Made by a program: the position numbers and the translations under genes. DNA of 64,000 bases from Bacteroidaceae bacterium (GTDB lineage: Bacteria; Bacteroidota; Bacteroidia; Bacteroidales; Bacteroidaceae). Shown piece by piece: positions 33,698 through 42,736 of this stretch (positions within the stretch are counted from its first letter, which is position 1; the number at the start of each line of letters is the position of its first letter). The stretch covers positions 1 through 64,000 of the forward strand of contig JAIKYE010000032.1 of NCBI GenBank assembly GCA_024683455.1. The letters run 5' to 3'. The notes beneath the pieces are model-generated. The model worked only from the letters and a program-made list of their open reading frames with translations. It searched no databases and was not told the origin of the DNA.

Positions 33698-35479
33698 ATG
33701 CAACATATAAGAAATTTCTGTATTATTGCTCATATCGACCACGGAAAGAGCACCCTTGCTGATCGTCTTCTGGAATATACTAACACCATAGAGGTGACAG
33801 AGGGGCAGATGCTAGACGATATGGACTTGGAGCGTGAACGCGGTATAACTATCAAGAGTCATGCCATACAGATGGAATACAACTATAAAGACGAGAAATA
33901 TACTCTGAATCTTATTGACACTCCGGGACACGTAGATTTCTCTTATGAGGTTTCGCGTAGTATTGCCGCATGCGAAGGTGCACTGCTCGTTGTGGATGCC
34001 ACTCAAGGCGTTCAGGCGCAGACCATCAGCAACCTGTATATGGCCATCGACCATGACTTGGAGATTATTCCTGTCATCAACAAGTGCGATATGCCCAATG
34101 CTATGCCTGAGGAGGTGGAAGATGAGATTGTAGAACTCATAGGTTGTAAACACGAGGAAATCATCCGTGCAAGTGGAAAAACGGGTATGGGTGTAGAGGA
34201 TATCCTGCAGGCTGTCGTAGAACGTATTCCTTGCCCTAAGGGTGACGAGAACGCTCCGCTGCAGGCACTTATCTTTGACTCCGTATTTAATTCCTTCCGT
34301 GGCATTATTGCTTACTTTAAGATTGTCAACGGAAGTATCAAGAGTGGCGATCAGGTACAGTTCATCAACACTGGCAAGGAATACAAGGCTGATGAAATAG
34401 GTGTACTTAAGATGGATATGGTACCACGTAAGGTGCTTCACTGCGGAGATGTGGGATACATTGTGTCCGGCATAAAAACAGCTACCGAGGTAAAGGTCGG
34501 TGATACTATTACTACTATTGATAATCCGTGTAAAGAGGCTATTGCCGGATTTGAGGAGGTAAAGCCAATGGTCTTTGCAGGTGTTTATCCCATAGAGACC
34601 GAGGATTTTGAGAATCTCCGTGCCAGCCTCGAGAAGTTGCAGCTCAACGATGCCAGCCTTACCTTCCAGCCAGAGAGTTCTGTTGCCCTTGGCTTTGGCT
34701 TCCGTTGTGGTTTCTTGGGACTCCTGCACATGGAGATTATTCAGGAGCGTTTGGATCGTGAGTTCAACATGGATGTTATCACTACGGTTCCTAACGTTTC
34801 CTACCTTATTTATGATAAGCAGGGTGAAGTAAAAGAAGTGCATAACCCATCGGGTATGCCAGATGCTACGCTCATAGATCATATCGAGGAGCCCTATATT
34901 CACGCCACAGTTATTACCAACACTTCATATATTGGTAACATCATGACACTCTGTCTGGGTAAGCGTGGTGAGTTGCTCAAGCAGGAATACATCAGTGGAA
35001 ACCGAGTAGAATTGCAATATGCTATGCCTTTGGGCGAGATAGTAATTGATTTCTATGATAAGCTCAAGAGTATCAGTAAGGGCTATGCATCCTTTGATTA
35101 TCATCAGTCGGGTTTCCGTCCCAGCAAACTGGTAAAGATGGATATCCTGCTCAATGGCGAGCCTGTGGATGCCCTCAGTACCCTGACACACTTTGACAAT
35201 GCCGAGACATTCGGTCGTCGTATGTGCGAGAAACTCAAGGAGCTTCTGCCTCGTCAGCAGTTTGATATTGCCATCCAAGCAGCTATCGGTGCCAAGATTA
35301 TTGCACGTGAGACGGTAAAGCAAGTTCGCAAGGATGTATTGGCCAAGTGTTACGGAGGTGATGTCAGTCGTAAGCGTAAACTGCTTGAGAAACAGAAGAA
35401 GGGAAAGAAACGCATGAAACAGATAGGCAACGTTCAAGTGCCTCAGAAAGCCTTCCTTGCTGTCTTGAAGTTAGATTAG
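33698..35479 (+). CDS. lepA: Elongation factor 4 (LepA)
   Basis: The 593-aa ribosomal GTPase starts [19 protein letters not shown], with P-loop AHIDHGKST at about 10-18, [15 protein letters not shown] (G3) near 78 and NKCDMP (G4) near 132. The C-terminal [20 protein letters not shown] and [17 protein letters not shown] are LepA-specific. The ATG at 33698 is chosen because the promoter's -7 lies at 33653-33660. It is followed by a short heptad tract. Confidence 0.96.
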   Translation: MQHIRNFCIIAHIDHGKSTLADRLLEYTNTIEVTEGQMLDDMDLERERGITIKSHAIQMEYNYKDEKYTLNLIDTPGHVDFSYEVSRSIAACEGALLVVDATQGVQAQTISNLYMAIDHDLEIIPVINKCDMPNAMPEEVEDEIVELIGCKHEEIIRASGKTGMGVEDILQAVVERIPCPKGDENAPLQALIFDSVFNSFRGIIAYFKIVNGSIKSGDQVQFINTGKEYKADEIGVLKMDMVPRKVLHCGDVGYIVSGIKTATEVKVGDTITTIDNPCKEAIAGFEEVKPMVFAGVYPIETEDFENLRASLEKLQLNDASLTFQPESSVALGFGFRCGFLGLLHMEIIQERLDREFNMDVITTVPNVSYLIYDKQGEVKEVHNPSGMPDATLIDHIEEPYIHATVITNTSYIGNIMTLCLGKRGELLKQEYISGNRVELQYAMPLGEIVIDFYDKLKSISKGYASFDYHQSGFRPSKLVKMDILLNGEPVDALSTLTHFDNAETFGRRMCEKLKELLPRQQFDIAIQAAIGAKIIARETVKQVRKDVLAKCYGGDVSRKRKLLEKQKKGKKRMKQIGNVQVPQKAFLAVLKLD

Positions 35480-35493
35480 ATACCATTCAGCCT

Positions 35494-35514
35494 ATTGTAA
35501 ATTGTAAATAATGA
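35494..35514. repeat. Short heptad tract between lepA and the Crp-type gene
   Basis: attgtaa twice, then ataatga. Confidence 0.5.
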
Positions 35515-35548
35515 ATTTAGCTAGTACCATTATAAATACGAAGAGAAG

Positions 35549-36193
35549 ATGGATAGAAGAAGAGACATTGCACGAGAGATATCCCGTATTTACTGCACGC
35601 TGACACCCCCTGCAGTACAAATCTTGGGAAGCATTCTTGTGCCCATGAAGTTTCAGAAGGGTGAGACCATCCTCCAGGAAGGACAAGTATGCCGTAACCT
35701 TTACTTTGTAGAGAAAGGTATGGTACGCCAGTTTTATTATAAGAACAAGAAAGACGTGACGGAGCACTTTAGTTTCGAGGGCCGCATCGTCTTCTGCATA
35801 GAGAGTTTTCTAAAGCAAGAGCCCAGCCGACTGATTGTAGAAGCATTGGAGAATACAAAGCTATATGCCATTCCGCATGACGATTTGAATAATCTGATGG
35901 TTCGCAATCAGGAGATAGAGATGCTTTACCGTAAGATTCTTGAGCATGTGGCTATTAGCTCGCAGGAGCATGCAGACAGCCAGCGATTTGAGAATGCTAC
36001 AGAGCGCTACGAACGACTCTTGCGTGAGAAGCCTGAGATTATCCTTCGTGCACCTATGGTTCACATAGCCAGCTTCTTACAAATGACACCAGAGACCCTC
36101 TCCCGTGTCCGTAACGGTAGCGTACAGAATCCTACCAAGCAGCATTCGCCCAAAGACCAGAACGATGCGTGGTGGACTCACGCCACTAAATAA
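35549..36193 (+). CDS. Crp/Fnr-family transcriptional regulator
   Basis: The 214-aa protein has an N-terminal cyclic-nucleotide-binding-type beta roll (about 20-130; LVPMKFQKGETILQEGQVCR, then KGMVRQFYYKNKKDVTEHFS). A dimer helix and a C-terminal winged helix follow (MVHIASFLQMTPETLSRVRNG near 170). No cysteine cluster for an Fe-S centre is visible, and the cAMP-contacting residues of Crp are not conserved, so the ligand is unknown. It probably controls genes elsewhere; no adjacent operon shares its orientation. Confidence 0.85.
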   Translation: MDRRRDIAREISRIYCTLTPPAVQILGSILVPMKFQKGETILQEGQVCRNLYFVEKGMVRQFYYKNKKDVTEHFSFEGRIVFCIESFLKQEPSRLIVEALENTKLYAIPHDDLNNLMVRNQEIEMLYRKILEHVAISSQEHADSQRFENATERYERLLREKPEIILRAPMVHIASFLQMTPETLSRVRNGSVQNPTKQHSPKDQNDAWWTHATK

Positions 36194-36261
36194 GCAGAAA
36201 AAAGTGGCGCAAATTCTTGCCTAAATGCAGAATTTGCAGTAAATTTGCATCGTTTAAAAAC

Positions 36262-36334
36262 GCGATAGTGGCTCAGTTGGTAGAGCATTGGCTTCCCAAG
36301 CCGAGGGTCGCGGGTTCGAGTCCCGTCTATCGCT
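36262..36334 (+). tRNA. tRNA-Gly (anticodon CCC)
   Basis: The 73-nt cloverleaf is complete: acceptor GCGATAG/CTATCGC (262-268/327-333), D arm gctcagttggtagagc, anticodon stem ttggc/gccga with loop TTCCCAA (CCC at 295-297), T loop ttcgagt, and discriminator T as usual for bacterial tRNA-Gly. CCA is not encoded. It reads GGG codons. Confidence 0.96.
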
Positions 36335-36356
36335 CTTAGTTGAAAATCAGTGAGTT

Positions 36357-36382
36357 AGGAGGCTTGCGGGCCTTCTTTTTTT
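36357..36382 (+). terminator. Terminator after tRNA-Gly
   Basis: A 7-bp stem AGGAGGC/GCCTTCT (357-363/370-376, one G-T pair) is followed by seven T residues. Confidence 0.7.
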
Positions 36383-36502
36383 GTGAAATCAACTGAATTA
36401 CAAAGTAATTAAATGATTATTTTTCCTCTTAAACCTTATATATTTAAGAAAAAGTCTTAAATTTGCAGCCGAATAATTAACACTTTCTTTTGGGTATTTA
36501 GT

Positions 36503-36973
36503 ATGAAGGTAAAAAGATTATCTACATTATCTGTAGCTTTACTAAGCATTATGTCATGTTTTGCAGGCAATTCACTCCTTGTTCATCTGACAGATGGTAC
36601 AGAAATTGTTTGCAGCCTGGCAAAGGAACCTCAGATGTCATTTGGTGAAAAGACAATCACGCTGTCTTCCCTCGTAGGTGAAGTAGGGCAGTGGGACTTT
36701 AACAATGTGGAGTCATGGGAGTTTGTCGACAGGATGGATTAGGATGAAGTTGATGCCGTTGATAAACCAAAAGCCGATAAGCCTCAGATTAAGATAAAGG
36801 AAGGACAAGTCACTATCGCTGGAAATAATGCCAAGGATGCCGCCATTTATGATGCGAATGGACGGATAATCTATAAAGCTCAAGGTTCAAAAATTAATTT
36901 GAATAGGTTAGCCAAAGGAACTTATCTGCTAAAGGTTGGCGAAAGTTGTGTTAAGTTTAGTGTTAGAAAATAG
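36503..36973 (+). pseudogene. Small secreted protein gene interrupted by an in-frame amber codon
   Basis: The first 79 codons encode a signal peptide (MKVKRLSTLSVALLSIMSCF) and a domain with LLVHLTDGTEIVCSLAKEP. TAG follows at 36740-36742. The same frame then stays open for 76 more codons to TAG 36971-36973, encoding an Asp/Lys-rich linker and AIYDANGRIIYKA ... LAKGTYLLKVGESCVKFSVR, a typical C-terminal sorting-like domain of Bacteroidetes secreted proteins. The two halves clearly belong together (155 residues), so the TAG is a nonsense mutation, a sequencing error or, less likely, a readthrough site. TAAATTTG at 36458-36465 is a plausible -7 element. It heads the Cthe_2159/CotH locus. Confidence 0.7.
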
Positions 36974-36995
36974 TCTTTAAACCTTAATCACAAAA

Positions 36996-38954
36996 ATGAA
37001 AAGACTCACACGATTCCTCGCGGCTTTCATATTGCTTGTCGTTCAATGCTCAATGTTCAATGAGCTTAAGGCGCAGCCTAATGTCTATATCAATGAGGCT
37101 GGCAGGACACGTATTATCAATAACGTTGATAAGATTGAATGTGGGATAGATTCGTTGACGGTATGGAGCAGTTCGAATCTCTCAACTCTCAACTCTCAAT
37201 TCTCAACTTTTAAGGTTGATGCCATCAACCTGATGAGTCTCAAGGAAAAAGATTCATGGCGAGCACAGGTGATGCTGGAAAGATATCTGGCTGATTTCGA
37301 TTACGATATTGTATTTAAAGAAGCTGACAAGAATCGAATTTCAGCAGAGATTGAGGTAACTGATACAAAGAATAAGCTTTATGATGATTTTGTAGAGCAT
37401 AGTACATGGACTAAAACGGTGAACATTACCTATGACGGAACGGATGTTGCCGTGACGGGTGATACAGATTCCATTACCGTTACTAAAGACGGCGCACACC
37501 TGACCATACAGACAAGCGCAACCGGGCTGAAATACATCATCTCAGGTATTAGTAACGATGCCTGTTTTAAGTTGTATAGTCAGAAGAAGGCATGTGTGGT
37601 GCTTAATGGAGTGGAGTTGACCAACCAGCAAGGGCCTGTTATCAACAGTCAGTTAAAGAAGCGTCTATTTATCCACCTTGCCGCCAATACCATAAACCCC
37701 CTAACAGATGGTACCTCATATATCAAAGTGAAGAGGGAAGACCAGCGCGGCTGTATCTTTGCTGAGGGTAAGATCTGCATTTCAGGTGAGGGCCAGTTGT
37801 ATGTAAAAGGAAATAAAAAGTGTGGTATAGCCTCGGATGACTATGTGCACCAACTGAGTGGTTTTGTTCATGTTAATGCCCATGCCCCAAAAGGTAAGGC
37901 TGTATATGGAAAGGATAACATAATCGTAGGTGGAGGTGTATTGCGCACCTATGTTGATGGCGCCGCTGGCAAAGGACTTTCTTCCGACTCATTGCTAACT
38001 GTGACAGGTGGTCTCATAAAGGCCATTACCACAGGGAATGCCATTTGGGATGAAGATGAGCAGGACTATAGTTCCTGTTGTGCCATAAGGAGCAACTGGG
38101 ACATGAATATCTCTGGCGGAGAGATATATTGTCTTTCCACTGGCGACGGTGGCAAGGGTATCAGCGCAGGTCATCTGGCGATAGAAAATGAAAAGAAAAA
38201 ATATAACGGTACACTTACCGTTGCCAATGCGGATATCTATGTACGTACCGGAGGCAAACGAATTCCAGAGGTTAAACACGAGGATAGCCATGGAAATAAA
38301 GATGAGGCAGCCGCTTCACCCAAAGGTATAAAATCTGTAGGGAAAATGATTTTCAACTCTGGTAAAATATATGTCAGGTGTTCTGGCGGAGCTGCCGCTG
38401 AGGGTATAGAATCCAAGAAGACAATTGACATCAACGGTGGTAAGATTCGTACCTATTGTGTGGATGATGGAATGAATGCAGAGGGCTGCTATATGAATGG
38501 AGGCGATGTCTTGATATGCAGTACGGAAAACGACGGATTTGATGTTAGCTTCCTGTTTGTGAATGATGGCTCTCTATATACAATAGGTGGAGATGACGAA
38601 CAGATGGGTTTGGATACCGACGGAAAGACATTCAAGGTAATGGGAGGCGAGGTTGTTGCTTTGGGAGCCCGCAACTGTCAGCCATACGCTTCCAGCGCCG
38701 TAGCCTGTGTCTTATGCAATGTAAAAAGGAATATAAGCGGCTTGGCTCTGGCAGATGTCAATGGTAATATTATCAAAGCTATCCCTACACCTTACTCATA
38801 TAAAAAAATCTGTGTGCTCTTCTCAAACAGTAATATCGTTATAGCTAGCAGTTACAAGATTTTAAGCTACGAGTACTCATTTGACGATACTCCTGTGGTG
38901 GAGTATGAATTTACCGTGGAGAATACTACAACAACCTTAGGGAGTATGAAGTAA
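36996..38954 (+). CDS. Exported Cthe_2159-type (DUF4353) carbohydrate-binding beta-helix protein
   Basis: The 652-aa protein has a signal peptide (MKRLTRFLAAFILLVVQCSM). From about residue 145 it shows the repetitive beta-helix pattern of the Cthe_2159 family: VNITYDGTDVAVTGDTDSIT, GKICISGEGQLYVKGN, then GG-capped turns such as DINGGKIRTYCVDDGMNAEG. The Clostridium thermocellum founder binds cellulose and polygalacturonate; the ligand here is unproven. Heptad tracts encode part of the signal peptide region (residues 16-25) and residues 59-73 (NLSTLNSQFSTFK). It lies 22 bp after the amber-interrupted gene and 2 bp before the CotH gene. Confidence 0.75.
   Translation: MKRLTRFLAAFILLVVQCSMFNELKAQPNVYINEAGRTRIINNVDKIECGIDSLTVWSSSNLSTLNSQFSTFKVDAINLMSLKEKDSWRAQVMLERYLADFDYDIVFKEADKNRISAEIEVTDTKNKLYDDFVEHSTWTKTVNITYDGTDVAVTGDTDSITVTKDGAHLTIQTSATGLKYIISGISNDACFKLYSQKKACVVLNGVELTNQQGPVINSQLKKRLFIHLAANTINPLTDGTSYIKVKREDQRGCIFAEGKICISGEGQLYVKGNKKCGIASDDYVHQLSGFVHVNAHAPKGKAVYGKDNIIVGGGVLRTYVDGAAGKGLSSDSLLTVTGGLIKAITTGNAIWDEDEQDYSSCCAIRSNWDMNISGGEIYCLSTGDGGKGISAGHLAIENEKKKYNGTLTVANADIYVRTGGKRIPEVKHEDSHGNKDEAAASPKGIKSVGKMIFNSGKIYVRCSGGAAAEGIESKKTIDINGGKIRTYCVDDGMNAEGCYMNGGDVLICSTENDGFDVSFLFVNDGSLYTIGGDDEQMGLDTDGKTFKVMGGEVVALGARNCQPYASSAVACVLCNVKRNISGLALADVNGNIIKAIPTPYSYKKICVLFSNSNIVIASSYKILSYEYSFDDTPVVEYEFTVENTTTTLGSMK
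37041..37068. repeat. Heptad tract in a signal-peptide region
   Basis: gttcaat, gctcaat, gttcaat, gagctta. It encodes the end of the signal peptide. The bases from caatgttcaatgagct onward recur at 39021-39036 in the next gene. Confidence 0.75.
37171..37212. repeat. Heptad tract inside the Cthe_2159-type gene
   Basis: gttcgaa, tctctca, actctca twice, attctca, actttta in 7-bp phase, read in frame. Confidence 0.85.
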
Positions 38955-38956
38955 AA

Positions 38957-41900
38957 ATGACGAATATGAAAAGACTAATATATTTTCTCCTAGCCTTGAC
39001 AGGGTTCATCGTACAAAGTACAATGTTCAATGAGCTCAAGGCGCAGCGTAATTGTGGACTTTGGCTTAACGAGGTGCCTATGGTAGCCGATACCGCAGCA
39101 AATAAAATTTATGCCACCATTGATCCTCGTGTTACCAAGGAACTGAAAGGAACCATGCGCTGGGATGAGGGTAGGTATAGTGATGTCAGCCTAAACGGTA
39201 TAACCCTCGAGAATGGCAAAAGAGGCAACATTGAACTTTCGGACTGGTCTGCAAACTCTACCAATACGCTGACTATTACCGATAGTGAAAGCAAACAGTG
39301 GACACTTATCATGAGCACACTGCCTTTCATTGTGATAGACTGTCCCCTAAATACCGTAGTGGAGAACTATTCCATCAGTAAGGATGCTGAGAACCACTAT
39401 ATAAAATATCCTGGCTATATGAGTGTCATAGATGCCCGATGCAGGACAAAACTCAAGGACTCACAGATTGAGGGTATGGCATGTTTTAATAGTGAGATAG
39501 GAATACGACTACGTGGTCAGACATCCGGTTCTTATCCCAAAAAGAGCTTTAGCATTGAGTTGATGAAGGATGGAGAAAGCAATGAAGCTCATTTGTTGGG
39601 TTACCGCAAAGACAATGACTGGATCTTGGCGGCGGAATATGCAGATTACAGCCGTATGCGCAACCGTGTCTTGATGGATTTGTGGAATAGCGTCGATGAC
39701 CTGCCATACGAGAAAGACAACAAATATCAGGGAAACGGCTCACAGGGTGAATTCGTAGAAGTGTTTATGAATGGTGCCTATTATGGTCTGTGCTGTTTTA
39801 CAGATAAGATTGACCGCAAGAAACTGAACTTGAAGAAAACCAAGGTGCTTGACACTAACGAAAATACCACAGAGTATGTTCAGCGTGGTATGCTGTGGAA
39901 GGCTATATGGGAATGTGGTGAGGTATATCTTTCTAGTTACACAGAGAGACCTGCCAACGACTCGTTCCTTTGGCCTTATATTTCCTCCAAGAAGTCTTAT
40001 GGATGGGAACAGAAGTATCCTGATGATACGCTTACACAAGCATTCTTTGACCCGATCTGTGATCTAATGGACTTCCAGAAATCTAAAGACTTTGTTACTA
40101 ACTGGAAGGAAAAATTCTACGAGGATAATATCACAGATTATATCCTCTTCATTCAGGTATTCCAGATGTTGGATAATCAGAAGAAAAACTATTATCTGAG
40201 TGTTCGGAATCTGGATAAAGAGCAGAAATATCTGTTTACCCTATGGGACCTGGATGGTTCTGTCGGCCGTAGTGCAGGCGGTGATGAAACTGGTATTACA
40301 GACAAGAAGCAGATGGCATGGGGTGAGAAACTGGGATACCATAACACCATACATCTATTCAAGAACAAGAAAACACGCCCTGAAGGGTTTGCTACCATCA
40401 TGAACAACCGCTGGCAATATCTGAAGACTCATCAACTGTCGCTTGAGAACATCAGGGCTGTAATGGAAAAGTACGCCACACTCTTCTCGACATCCGGAGC
40501 ATGGGAGAGAGAGAAGGCCCGTTGGTCTTCAAGCTATAGGCATGCCATCAAAATTGCAGATACACCTCAGGAAGAGGTGGAGTTTATGATGAACTTCCTC
40601 GAGGCAAACTATGCTCTCTTTGATGAAGAAATGGCTAAGGATTCGTGGAAACACGATGATTATAACGAGGAGGATTATGTCAAGGGTAAATCACCTGCTG
40701 CACTTTATGTAATCGGGAATGATGTGACATCTACTCATGAGGATAATACTGTTACGCTACCAGGTAATGTTCTGCAAGAACCGGTTGATGGCAATACTAT
40801 TATTAGCTATAAAGATAGTCTGATGACGATTATCCGTGAGGATGATATGTGTCAGTATAATATCGGCGAAATAAAGGAAGTAAGAACAAAGCATAAGGAT
40901 ATTTATGCCACTCCAGCTTTTATCCCTGACAGTCTGAAGAGTTTCTTTGATTTTGACACCCGCTATACTCCCGCAAATATCAAGCCCTCAACTTTCAATT
41001 CTCAACCTTCAACATATCTTGTTCAACGTAGCATTCAGATTTCCTTTGATGGCCAAGAAGTTCATGTTAATGGAAATCTTGAGGGCATTTCGGTAAGCGT
41101 TGATACGACCACGGTTTCTATCGCTACAGAACTAGAAGGTTTAGAAATTCTCGTAAGTGGTCAGTCTGAAAAAGGAAAAATCAACATAGAGAGTAAATAT
41201 CCATGTAAATTGACAGCAACAGAAGGTGGAACCATGCTTTCCAGTATCTCGTCTAATTGCGACCTAATGTTTAATTCACCTTATTCGTTGAACTTCTTTA
41301 ATGAAGAGTTTGACGGTAAATGTATCAGTACATCATGTGATGTGACAATAGAAAACGGTTCTCTCTATTTTCTGATGACAAGCAGCGGCACTCTTACAGA
41401 TGCAAGTTTCCTCACTAATCCTACACTGGGCGCACGTGCGGTTATGGCAAATAATATAACGATTAATGGTGGAAAGGTCTTTATTAAAACAATCGGACAT
41501 AATGGTGCTGTAGGGTTAGCCGCGATAAAGAAAATAATAATCAATGACGGTAACATCTACATTGCAACTTATGACGACCCTCTCAAGACCGGTTCTTCTG
41601 TAACGATAAACGGTGGTTTTACATTTGCAACCAGTCTCACCAAAGACGGCTTGGATTCAAAGGGCGACCTTAATGTCAATGGCGGAACCATAAGCACTTA
41701 TGGACCAGATGGTGCCGAGGCTGCTTTCGATGTGAATCATTTCTATTGCAATGGTGGAACGGTTATTGGCGTTGCTTATAAGAGCGAGCGACCCATTGAA
41801 AGCAAGTCGAAACAGGCTGCCATACGACTGAATAAAAGCAAAGGGGTGAAGAAATATGTAAAGGTTGCAGATGTGGAAGGCAATGAGTTGACTGTAATAG

Positions 41901-42031
41901 AAACACCTGCATACAAGACATCAACTATAGTATATTCTTCTCCGGCACTCCAGAAAGGCAACGCTTACATTCTTTTCACAGGCGAAACATTAGATTCATT
42001 GGATGAATTGACTACTATTACGGCAGAATAA
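38957..42031 (+). CDS. Exported CotH-type kinase fused to a Cthe_2159-like domain
   Basis: The 1024-aa protein (ATG 38957; 38966 also possible) has a signal peptide (MKRLIYFLLALTGFIVQS from residue 4). After a beta region, a CotH protein-kinase domain spans about 150-530, with IGIRLRGQTSGSYPKKSFSI (nucleotide-binding Lys), GEFVEVFMNGAYYGLCCFTD, and metal-binding Asp in FTLWDLDGSVGRS. CotH kinases phosphorylate secreted proteins. From about residue 690 to 990 a second region has the Cthe_2159-like pattern (IQISFDGQEVHVNGNLEGIS, GGKVFIKTIGHNG). The two regions are joined across a heptad tract (residues 677-686). The neighbouring Cthe_2159-type protein is a natural candidate substrate, which is inference. 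Confidence 0.75.
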   Translation: MTNMKRLIYFLLALTGFIVQSTMFNELKAQRNCGLWLNEVPMVADTAANKIYATIDPRVTKELKGTMRWDEGRYSDVSLNGITLENGKRGNIELSDWSANSTNTLTITDSESKQWTLIMSTLPFIVIDCPLNTVVENYSISKDAENHYIKYPGYMSVIDARCRTKLKDSQIEGMACFNSEIGIRLRGQTSGSYPKKSFSIELMKDGESNEAHLLGYRKDNDWILAAEYADYSRMRNRVLMDLWNSVDDLPYEKDNKYQGNGSQGEFVEVFMNGAYYGLCCFTDKIDRKKLNLKKTKVLDTNENTTEYVQRGMLWKAIWECGEVYLSSYTERPANDSFLWPYISSKKSYGWEQKYPDDTLTQAFFDPICDLMDFQKSKDFVTNWKEKFYEDNITDYILFIQVFQMLDNQKKNYYLSVRNLDKEQKYLFTLWDLDGSVGRSAGGDETGITDKKQMAWGEKLGYHNTIHLFKNKKTRPEGFATIMNNRWQYLKTHQLSLENIRAVMEKYATLFSTSGAWEREKARWSSSYRHAIKIADTPQEEVEFMMNFLEANYALFDEEMAKDSWKHDDYNEEDYVKGKSPAALYVIGNDVTSTHEDNTVTLPGNVLQEPVDGNTIISYKDSLMTIIREDDMCQYNIGEIKEVRTKHKDIYATPAFIPDSLKSFFDFDTRYTPANIKPSTFNSQPSTYLVQRSIQISFDGQEVHVNGNLEGISVSVDTTTVSIATELEGLEILVSGQSEKGKINIESKYPCKLTATEGGTMLSSISSNCDLMFNSPYSLNFFNEEFDGKCISTSCDVTIENGSLYFLMTSSGTLTDASFLTNPTLGARAVMANNITINGGKVFIKTIGHNGAVGLAAIKKIIINDGNIYIATYDDPLKTGSSVTINGGFTFATSLTKDGLDSKGDLNVNGGTISTYGPDGAEAAFDVNHFYCNGGTVIGVAYKSERPIESKSKQAAIRLNKSKGVKKYVKVADVEGNELTVIETPAYKTSTIVYSSPALQKGNAYILFTGETLDSLDELTTITAE
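39017..39040. repeat. Heptad remnant in the CotH signal-peptide region
   Basis: agtacaa, tgttcaa, tgagctc. It nearly duplicates 37050-37068 of the preceding gene, including the following aaggcgcag. Confidence 0.6.
40985..41012. repeat. Heptad tract at the CotH/Cthe_2159-like domain border
   Basis: ccctcaa, ctttcaa, ttctcaa, ccttcaa, read in frame as part of a Ser/Thr-rich linker (STFNSQPSTY). Confidence 0.85.
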
Positions 42032-42043
42032 TTCAAGCGGGGA

Positions 42044-42736
42044 ATGATAAAGGATGTACATTATAGTTCACAGATAGACAGGAGGTTAAGGTCTTTTGTT
42101 ATAGCAGGGGATTATGGCGGTCTCATTGAACTCCTAGACTCTTTATCGCATTCCCAGTTTCGTACTGCAGTTTATATGTTGGGCGAGAGATATGCCCTGG
42201 AATTATCTTCTGATAACTTCTGGAGCCTGTTTACGCTTCTTTTTCAGAATGATGCGAAAGCTTTCTTGGTTACTATGTTGAAAGCCCTTGCTCAACGAAT
42301 GGAGAAGGGTGATGTAAGCATAAGCGACGATGGATTTATGCAACTATGCAAGATGATGAACAGTGTTGATCGTCAGAAAACATTATCATTTATATTACCA
42401 TATCTGAATAACGAAGAACAAGTACGATACCTTTTTCAGCGTTTCTCTATGGAAGCATATGAGTGGATTCCTTTTCTGATAAAAGTAAATTCATTACCTT
42501 GTGCTTTTGTGCTATTCTCAAGTCTCCGCTACATTGAGCATGAAAGAGATTATCTTGTCAGAGTGGCATATTTCCTGATGAAACGTGGTGACGGACTGGC
42601 GTTTAATCTGGCAAGTCTTATTAAGGCTTACTTTGGGTTAGATGAACTGAAAGGGACATTCTCCCTTCAGTTGAAACCTTTTGAATTGGCGCGACTTGAA
42701 ACATCGTACAAAGCATTCTGTGAGAAGATGTCTTAA
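42044..42736 (+). CDS. Protein of unknown function, helical
   Basis: The 230-aa cytoplasmic-looking protein begins MIKDVHYSSQIDRRLRSFVI. It is almost entirely predicted amphipathic helix, with no signal peptide and no motif I recognise; the pattern could be a short helical-repeat scaffold. It starts 12 bp after the CotH gene stop, so it is probably cotranscribed with it. It overlaps the end of convergent tldE by 4 bp. Confidence 0.6.
   Translation: MIKDVHYSSQIDRRLRSFVIAGDYGGLIELLDSLSHSQFRTAVYMLGERYALELSSDNFWSLFTLLFQNDAKAFLVTMLKALAQRMEKGDVSISDDGFMQLCKMMNSVDRQKTLSFILPYLNNEEQVRYLFQRFSMEAYEWIPFLIKVNSLPCAFVLFSSLRYIEHERDYLVRVAYFLMKRGDGLAFNLASLIKAYFGLDELKGTFSLQLKPFELARLETSYKAFCEKMS

Noticed and set aside
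33812-34903. Long minus-strand open frame within lepA
   Set aside because: It is the antisense shadow of a highly conserved gene. It has no family features and no promoter.
36262-36334. tRNA-Gly as an integration site
   Set aside because: No integrase and no repeated tRNA 3' end is seen downstream; the next genes look chromosomal.
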